Shown here: one piece after another, positions 59,102-64,000 of the stretch | Layout: each line of letters opens with the position of its first letter | How positions within the stretch are numbered: position 1 is the first letter of the stretch | NCBI GenBank assembly: GCA_046328475.1 | Contig: JAXLWN010000014.1 | Location: forward strand, 46,388 to 110,387 | Source: CADCWN01 sp046328475 | GTDB taxonomy: Bacteria; Chloroflexota; Chloroflexia; Thermomicrobiales; CADCWN01 | DNA: 64,000 bases | Direction of reading: 5' to 3' | Position numbers and translations under genes: made by a program | The notes under the pieces: model-generated | Seen by the model: only the letters and a program-made list of their open reading frames with translations | Database searches by the model: none | Told to the model about the DNA's origin: nothing

Positions 59102-60442
59102 ATGGGCACGATCTGGAACCCCGCGATCGAGACGATGCCCCGCGACCGTCTCCGCGCCCTCCAGGAGGAACGCCTCCGCTGGTCGGTTGCCCACGCCTAC
59201 GCGCGCGTCTCCTTCTACCGCCAGCGTCTCGACGCGGCGGGCATTCGCCCATCCGACATCCAGACCCTCGACGATCTGCCCAAACTCCCCTTCACCACCA
59301 AGACCGACCTGCGCGACAACTACCCCTTCGGCCTCTTCGCTGTGCCGATGGACCAGATCGCGCGCGTCCACGCCTCGTCCGGCACGCGCGGCAAGCTCAC
59401 CGTCGTCGGCTACACCAAGAACGACCTCGCCGTCTGGGGCGAGGTCGTCGCGCGGGCCATCTGCCTCGCCGGGGGCCGACCCGGCGACCTGATCCACAAC
59501 GCCTACGGCTATGGCCTCTTCACCGGTGGCCTCGGCCTGCACCTCGGCGCGGAGACGCTCGGCGCGACCGTCGTCCCGATGGGCGGCGGCAACACCCCGC
59601 GCCAGGTGATGCTCATCCGCGATTTCGCCGCGCGTGGCCTCTGCTGCACCCCCTCCTACGCGCTCACCATCGCCGAGGAGTGCGAGCGCCAGGGCCTCGA
59701 CACCAAAACCCTGCCGCTCGCCTACGGCATCTTCGGCGCGGAACCCTGGACCGATGCCCTGCGCGACGAGATCGAGCGGCGGCTGAACATCGTCGCCACC
59801 GACATCTACGGTCTCAGCGAGGTGATCGGCCCCGGCGTCGCCAACGAGAACGCCGACGTGAAATACGGCCTCCACATCGCCGAGGACCACTTCTATCCCG
59901 AGATCATCGACCCCGACACCGGCGAAGTCCTCCCCCCCGGCGAATGGGGCGAACTCGTCTTCACCTCGCTGACCAAGGAAGCCTTCCCCAACCTCCGCTA
60001 CCGCACCGGCGACATCACCATGCTGATCGACGAGCCCTCCCCCTGCGGCCGGACCAATCGCCGCATGGCCCGCCTGCGCGGTCGCCACGACGACATGCTG
60101 ATCATCCGGGGCGTCAACGTCTACCCCTCCGAAGTCGAGTCTGTCCTGCTCGCCCTGGACGAGATCGCTCCCTTCTACCAGCTCATCCTCGCCAGGGAAG
60201 GCCCGCTCGACACGCTCGAAGTCCAGGCCGAGGTCACCGAGGAGTTCTGCGTCGGCTGCCACACCCCCTCCGGCGACCTCGACCCCGACCACCCGCGCCT
60301 CCGCGCCCTCCACGACCGCATCGCCGACCAACTTCGCACCCGCCTCGGCCTCGGCACCACCATCACCCTCCTCGCCCCCAACACCCTCACCCGCATCGAA
60401 GTCGGCAAAGCCGTGCGGGTGATCGACCGGCGCGGAGGATGA
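59102..60442 (+). CDS. paaK: phenylacetate-CoA ligase
   Basis: A 446-residue adenylate-forming ligase that activates phenylacetate (or a related aryl acid) with ATP and CoA. The P-loop-like HASSGTRGKLTVVGYTK, GYGLFTGGLGLHLGAE, DIYGLSEVIGPGV, the adenylate site YRTGDIT and the C-terminal RGVNVYPSEVES are all present. RBS AAGGAGG precedes the ATG at 59102. It sits among acyl-CoA genes. No paaABCDE or paaZ is in the window, so phenylacetate use is not proven. Confidence 0.88.
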   Translation: MGTIWNPAIETMPRDRLRALQEERLRWSVAHAYARVSFYRQRLDAAGIRPSDIQTLDDLPKLPFTTKTDLRDNYPFGLFAVPMDQIARVHASSGTRGKLTVVGYTKNDLAVWGEVVARAICLAGGRPGDLIHNAYGYGLFTGGLGLHLGAETLGATVVPMGGGNTPRQVMLIRDFAARGLCCTPSYALTIAEECERQGLDTKTLPLAYGIFGAEPWTDALRDEIERRLNIVATDIYGLSEVIGPGVANENADVKYGLHIAEDHFYPEIIDPDTGEVLPPGEWGELVFTSLTKEAFPNLRYRTGDITMLIDEPSPCGRTNRRMARLRGRHDDMLIIRGVNVYPSEVESVLLALDEIAPFYQLILAREGPLDTLEVQAEVTEEFCVGCHTPSGDLDPDHPRLRALHDRIADQLRTRLGLGTTITLLAPNTLTRIEVGKAVRVIDRRGG

Positions 60443-60502
60443 CCTCGAACAGGAGAAGCGGAGAACAGGAGAACAGGCGCAACCCTCTCTCGCCGTAACC
60501 CC

Positions 60503-60533
60503 TCTTACGACTTACGACTTACGACACGACTAA
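60503..60533. repeat. CTTACGA tandem 7-mers
   Basis: Four copies of CTTACGA precede the RBS of the next gene. Confidence 0.7.
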
Positions 60534-60551
60534 ACCCAGGAGGCCTTCCCC

Positions 60552-61325
60552 ATGCCCGACTACCCCACATCCTCACCGAAACCGACGCCCACGTCGCCCT
60601 CGTCCGCCTCAACCGCCCCCAGGCGCTCAACGCGCTCAGCGGCGAACTGATGGACGAACTGGCCGACGCCCTGGAAGCCTTCGACAACGACGACCAGATC
60701 CGCGCGATCGTGCTCACCGGCAACGACCGCGCCTTCGCCGCCGGGGCCGACATCAGGGAGATGGCCAGCGCGGGCGCGATCGACATGTGTCAGCAGATGC
60801 GCTTCGGGCAGTGGGAGCGCATCCGCAAGCTACGGAAGCCCCTGATCGCCGCCGTCAGCGGCTTCTGCCTCGGCGGCGGCAACGAACTGGCGATGACCTG
60901 CGACCTGATCGTCGCCGCCGAGAGCGCCCGCTTCGGCCAGCCCGAGATCAACATCGGCGTCATCCCCGGCGCGGGCGGCACCCAGCGCCTCACCCACGCC
61001 CTCGGCAAGGCCCGCGCGATGGAGATCGTCCTGACCGGACGCCCGATCACCGCCCGCGAAGCCTACGCCGCCGGACTCGTCACCAAAGTTGTCCCCAACG
61101 AAGCCTACCTGGACGAAGCCAAAGCCCTCGCCCGCGAGATCGCCACCAGGCCCCCGCTCGCCGTCCAACTCGCCAAAGACGCCATATTGAAGTCGTTCGA
61201 CCTCTCCATCGAGCAGGGCCTCGACTACGAGCGCAAGAACTTCTACATCCTCTTCGCCTCCGAAGACATGAAAGAAGGCATGGCCGCCTTCCTCGAAAAG
61301 CGCCCCCCGACTTCAAGGGCGCTGA
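60552..61325 (+). pseudogene. enoyl-CoA hydratase, frameshifted
   Basis: A crotonase of about 257 codons when repaired. The start MPDY at 60552 has AGGAGG upstream. One C is missing at 60563-60566; beyond it the frame is VALVRLNRPQALNALSGELMDELADALE, GNDRAFAAGADIREM, SGFCLGGGNELAMTCDLIVAAESARFGQPEINIGVIPGAGGTQRL, with both catalytic acids. Near the end EKRPP should continue DFKGR, which again needs two single-base insertions in C runs (61301-61320). It resembles PaaF-type hydratases. Confidence 0.8.
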
Positions 61326-61379
61326 CACGGCGAATGGGCGAACAGGCGAGCGGGCGAACAGGTGCGATACCTCCTCAAC

Positions 61380-61426
61380 GCCACCGCCCATTGAACGAGA
61401 CACCCCTCTCCTCGCGGGAGAGGGGA
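61380..61426. repeat. dispersed palindrome
   Basis: CCCCTCTCC TCGC GGAGAGGGG with upstream GCCCATTGAACGAGAC, matching the flank of the 55660 element. A GGCGAACAGGCGAGCGGGCG array precedes it at 61329-61350. Confidence 0.8.
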
Positions 61427-61508
61427 AGGAAAGTGGAGCCCCTACGACCCCACGAGCGCACCAACGCACGAACACACAGCCCCACAGCCCCACGGAGGCA
61501 CACCACCG

Positions 61509-63088
61509 ATGACCCACACCAGGCCCTACCGCACCGAACTCACCCCCATCTCCTTCCTCCGCCGCGCCGCCTACGTCTTCCCCAACAACCCCGCCGTCGT
61601 CCACGGCGCGCGGCGCTACACCTGGCGCGAGACCGCCGAGCGCGTCAACCGCCTCGCCAACCGCCTGCGCGACCTCGGCCTCCAGAAACACGACCGCGTC
61701 GCCATCCTCTGCCCCAATAGCCCCGCCATCCAGGAGGCCCATTTCGCCGTCCCGCTGGCCGGGGGCATCATCGTCGCGATCAACACCCGCCTCAGCACCC
61801 CCGAGATCGACTACATCCTCCAGCACTCCGGCGCGTCCTTCCTGCTCGTGGACGCCGAACTCCTCCCCCAATCGAACCGCTCGACCTCACCAACCTCCAC
61901 GTCGTCCGCGTGGACGACACCGGCCGACCCGACGATCCCTACGAAGCCTTCCTCGCCGCCGGGTCGCCCGCCGATCCCGAAAGCTGGCTGGACGACGAAG
62001 AAGAAACCATCGCCATCGGCTACACCTCCGGCACCACCGGCAACCCCAAGGGCGTGATGACCACCCATCGCGGTGCCTACCTCAACGCCCTCGCCAACAT
62101 CGTCGAGATGCGCCTGGGGGCCGACAGCGTCTACCTCTGGACCCTGCCGATGTTCCACTGCAACGGCTGGTGCTTCCCCTGGTCCCTCGCCGCCGTCGCC
62201 GCCACCAACGTCTGCCTCCGCAAGATCGACTTCGGCCAGATCTGGACCCTCTTCACCGCCGAGGGCGTCACCCACTACTGCGGCGCGCCCACCGTGCAGA
62301 TCGGCATCGCCAACCACCCCGCCGCCCGCCCGCTGGATCGCCCGATCACCCTCTTCGTCGCCGGTGCGCCCCCCTCCCCGACGCTGCTGGCGCAACTGAG
62401 CGCGCTCAATCTCCGCGTTTACCACGTCTATGGCCTCACCGAGACCTACGGCCCGATCACCATCGGCGAGCCGCAACCCGGCTGGGACGATCTCCCCGCC
62501 GCCGAGGTCGCCGCCCTCCGTGCCCGCCAGGGGCAGGGCAACGTCGCCTCCGACCTCGTCCGCGTCGTGGACGACAACATGCACGACATCCCGCGCGACG
62601 GCACCACCCAGGGCGAAGTCGTGATGCGCGGCAACATCGTCATGAAGGGCTACTTCCGCAACGACGCCGCGACCGACGAAGCCTTCCGGGGCGGCTGGTT
62701 CCACTCCGGCGACATCGCCGTCTGGCACCCCGATGGCAACATCGAGCTGCGCGACCGCAAGAAGGACATCATCATCTCCGGCGGCGAGAACATCTCCACC
62801 ATCGAGGTCGAGCAAGCCGTCGCCAGCCACCCCGCCGTGCTCGAAGCCGCCGTCGTCGCCATCCCCGACGAACGCTGGGGCGAGCGCCCCAAAGCCTTCG
62901 TCACCCTCCGCCCCGACCAGACCGCCACCGAGCGCGAGATTATCGATCACTGCCGCGCCCGCCTCGCCCACTTCAAATGCCCCGTCGCCGTTGACTTCGG
63001 CGACCTCCCCAAAACCTCCACCGGCAAAGTCCAGAAATTCATCCTCCGCGAACGCGAATGGGCAGGGCGCGAGAAACGGATCAACTGA
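61509..63088 (+). pseudogene. AMP-dependent acyl-CoA synthetase, one frameshift
   Basis: A fatty-acid CoA ligase of the adenylate-forming family, about 526 residues if repaired. TELTPISFLRRAAYVFPNNPAVVHG starts it. At about 61872 the frame should change so that AELLPQ continues into IEPLDLTNLHVVRVDD; one base is missing after CCCCCA. The adenylate loop YTSGTTGNPKGV, the LYHVYGLTETYGP-like A5, WFHSGDIAV, DRKKDIIISGGENIS and the catalytic lysine in TSTGKVQKFILRE are intact. A paralogue starts at 63934. Confidence 0.8.
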
Positions 63089-63138
63089 AGTCGGATTACC
63101 CTGTGTCTGCTGTAAGTCGCTAACCAAGGGGGATTGCA

Positions 63139-63840
63139 ATGCTCTGCATAGCGCACCGGGGCGCATCCGGCTACGCGCCCGAGAGCACGCACGCGGCCTT
63201 CGAGCGTGCGATTGCGATGGGTGCCGACGCGACCGAAACCGATGTGCAACTGACCGCCGACGGGCACCTGGTGCTCTTCCATGATGATCTGGTGGATCGC
63301 ACATCGGACGGGCGCGGGGCGCTTGCCGACTACACGCTGGCGGAGTTGCGGAAGCTCGATCTCGGCCGCTGGTATGGGGAGGCGTTCGCCGGGGAGCGCA
63401 TCCTGACCGTGGAGGAGGCGCTGGACGCCTACGCCGCGCGCATCCCCTTCGCCCTGGAGATCAAGGACCCGCGCGCCGCCATCCCCCTCGCCACCTTGCT
63501 GGCCGCGCGCGGAATCCGCGATGGCATCACTATCCGCTCCTTCTCCTGGGGTGCCTTGCTCGACGCCCAGGCGATCCACCCTGCGATCCCATACGGTTTC
63601 CTGATTCGGACTCTGGAGGAGGATGTGATCGAGCGGAGTGTGCGACGCGGGTTTCAGGAGATTTACCCGCACATCGATCGCCTGACTGTGCGCCGAGTCG
63701 CATTGGCCCACGAGCGCGGCTTGCGCGTCTTCGCCTGGGGCCTCAGTCGCCGCGATCTGGTCGAACGTCTCTTCGAGACCGGCGCGGACGGCGCAAGCTG
63801 CAACTGGCCAGACTGGATCATCGACATGCGGACAACCTGA
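63139..63840 (+). CDS. ugpQ: glycerophosphodiester phosphodiesterase
   Basis: A 233-residue GDPD that hydrolyses glycerophosphodiesters to glycerol 3-phosphate and an alcohol. The catalytic HRGASGYAPEST with His7, ETDVQLTADGHLVLFHDD, and the later EIKDPR are typical; E and D bind the metal. No signal peptide is seen, so it is cytoplasmic. It lies between two acyl-CoA ligase genes, a context compatible with lipid turnover. Confidence 0.9.
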   Translation: MLCIAHRGASGYAPESTHAAFERAIAMGADATETDVQLTADGHLVLFHDDLVDRTSDGRGALADYTLAELRKLDLGRWYGEAFAGERILTVEEALDAYAARIPFALEIKDPRAAIPLATLLAARGIRDGITIRSFSWGALLDAQAIHPAIPYGFLIRTLEEDVIERSVRRGFQEIYPHIDRLTVRRVALAHERGLRVFAWGLSRRDLVERLFETGADGASCNWPDWIIDMRTT

Positions 63841-63871
63841 TCGTCGCAAACGCCCGAAGCGCCACCGCCTT

Positions 63872-63899
63872 AAAGTCCCCCCAGCATTGGGGGGATTTA
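63872..63899 (+). terminator. C6/G6 hairpin with flanking A and T
   Basis: TCCCCCC and GGGGGGA arms flank AGCATT, with AAAG before and TTTAG after. It follows the GDPD gene. A relative lies at 1611-1635. Confidence 0.6.
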
Positions 63900-63933
63900 G
63901 GGGGCCCTCCCCCGCCATCCCAAGGAGCCACCT

Positions 63934-64000
63934 ATGCCACCCTCGCCCCAGGTCTCCCGCGCCGAACTCACCCCCGTCTCCTTCCTCCGCCGCACCGCCT
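63934..64000 (+). CDS. acyl-CoA synthetase, partial (N-terminus)
   Basis: The frame opens at ATG 63934 after AAGGAGCC and runs off the window edge after 22 codons. It reads RAELTPVSFLRRTA, which matches the start of the ligase at 61509 (RTELTPISFLRRAA). It is therefore a second copy of that acyl-CoA ligase. Confidence 0.8.
   Translation, partial: MPPSPQVSRAELTPVSFLRRTA

Overview
The window is 64 kb of GC-rich bacterial chromosome carrying about 58 recognisable genes plus one truncated by the right edge. Nothing in it is phylogenetically decisive. The GC content, the rseP-ispG pair, a DarA-type c-di-AMP receptor, a stand-alone methylmalonyl-CoA mutase large subunit, a class III-type PHA synthase and paired NarL-type histidine kinases together suggest a Chloroflexota bacterium, possibly Thermomicrobia-like. 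That placement is inference. No rRNA, tRNA, CRISPR array or prophage was seen.

Layout. 0-13.4 kb holds housekeeping genes: GNAT, PHP phosphoesterase, phosphohexomutase, family-4 uracil-DNA glycosylase, TyrA, a frameshifted ThiF-like E1 enzyme, DarA, an M50/CBS protease, a PfkB kinase and a hydrolase. 13.4-14.2 kb is a HicB-like/PIN toxin-antitoxin pair of lower GC. 14.2-25 kb has succinate-semialdehyde dehydrogenase, methylmalonyl-CoA mutase, an NAD(P)-binding protein divergent from a TetR regulator with two operator copies, a FAD oxidase, an ArsR-SRPBCC pair and an ECF sigma factor coupled to a very long zinc-finger membrane protein. 25-30.6 kb has an enoyl-CoA hydratase, phaE-phaC, a VapBC module, a CDP-alcohol phosphatidyltransferase-like protein coupled to a 59-residue membrane peptide, and a gene-free, structure-rich region of about 600 bp. 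30.8-47.3 kb has rseP-ispG, a secreted metalloprotease, a glycosyltransferase, a REP-associated transposase with its REP hairpins, endonuclease IV, holA, a candidate structured RNA, and a GH15 enzyme. 47.8-54.6 kb has a kinase-kinase-regulator operon, small coupled ORFs and a broken beta-propeller lipoprotein. 54.7-64 kb has a TIM-barrel protein, a subtilisin and an acyl-CoA catabolism cluster (acyl-CoA dehydrogenase, PaaK, enoyl-CoA hydratase, acyl-CoA ligase, GDPD, start of a second ligase).

The most unusual property is between the genes. Most intergenic regions contain arrays of 7-9 bp words repeated in tandem, usually followed by the same word in reverse complement. Two loci 26 kb apart (20-171 and 26062-26193) have the same order of different word blocks. 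Several arrays begin at, or form, the last codons of a gene. A second dispersed family is a double-hairpin palindrome. A third is a REP family whose inverted copies flank its transposase.

Many genes are interrupted by single-base indels, mostly in short G or C runs (ThiF, mutase C-terminus, a membrane glycosyltransferase-like gene, the beta-propeller lipoprotein, acyl-CoA dehydrogenase, enoyl-CoA hydratase, acyl-CoA ligase). Their clustering fits consensus sequence error better than biological decay, but the sequence alone cannot decide this.
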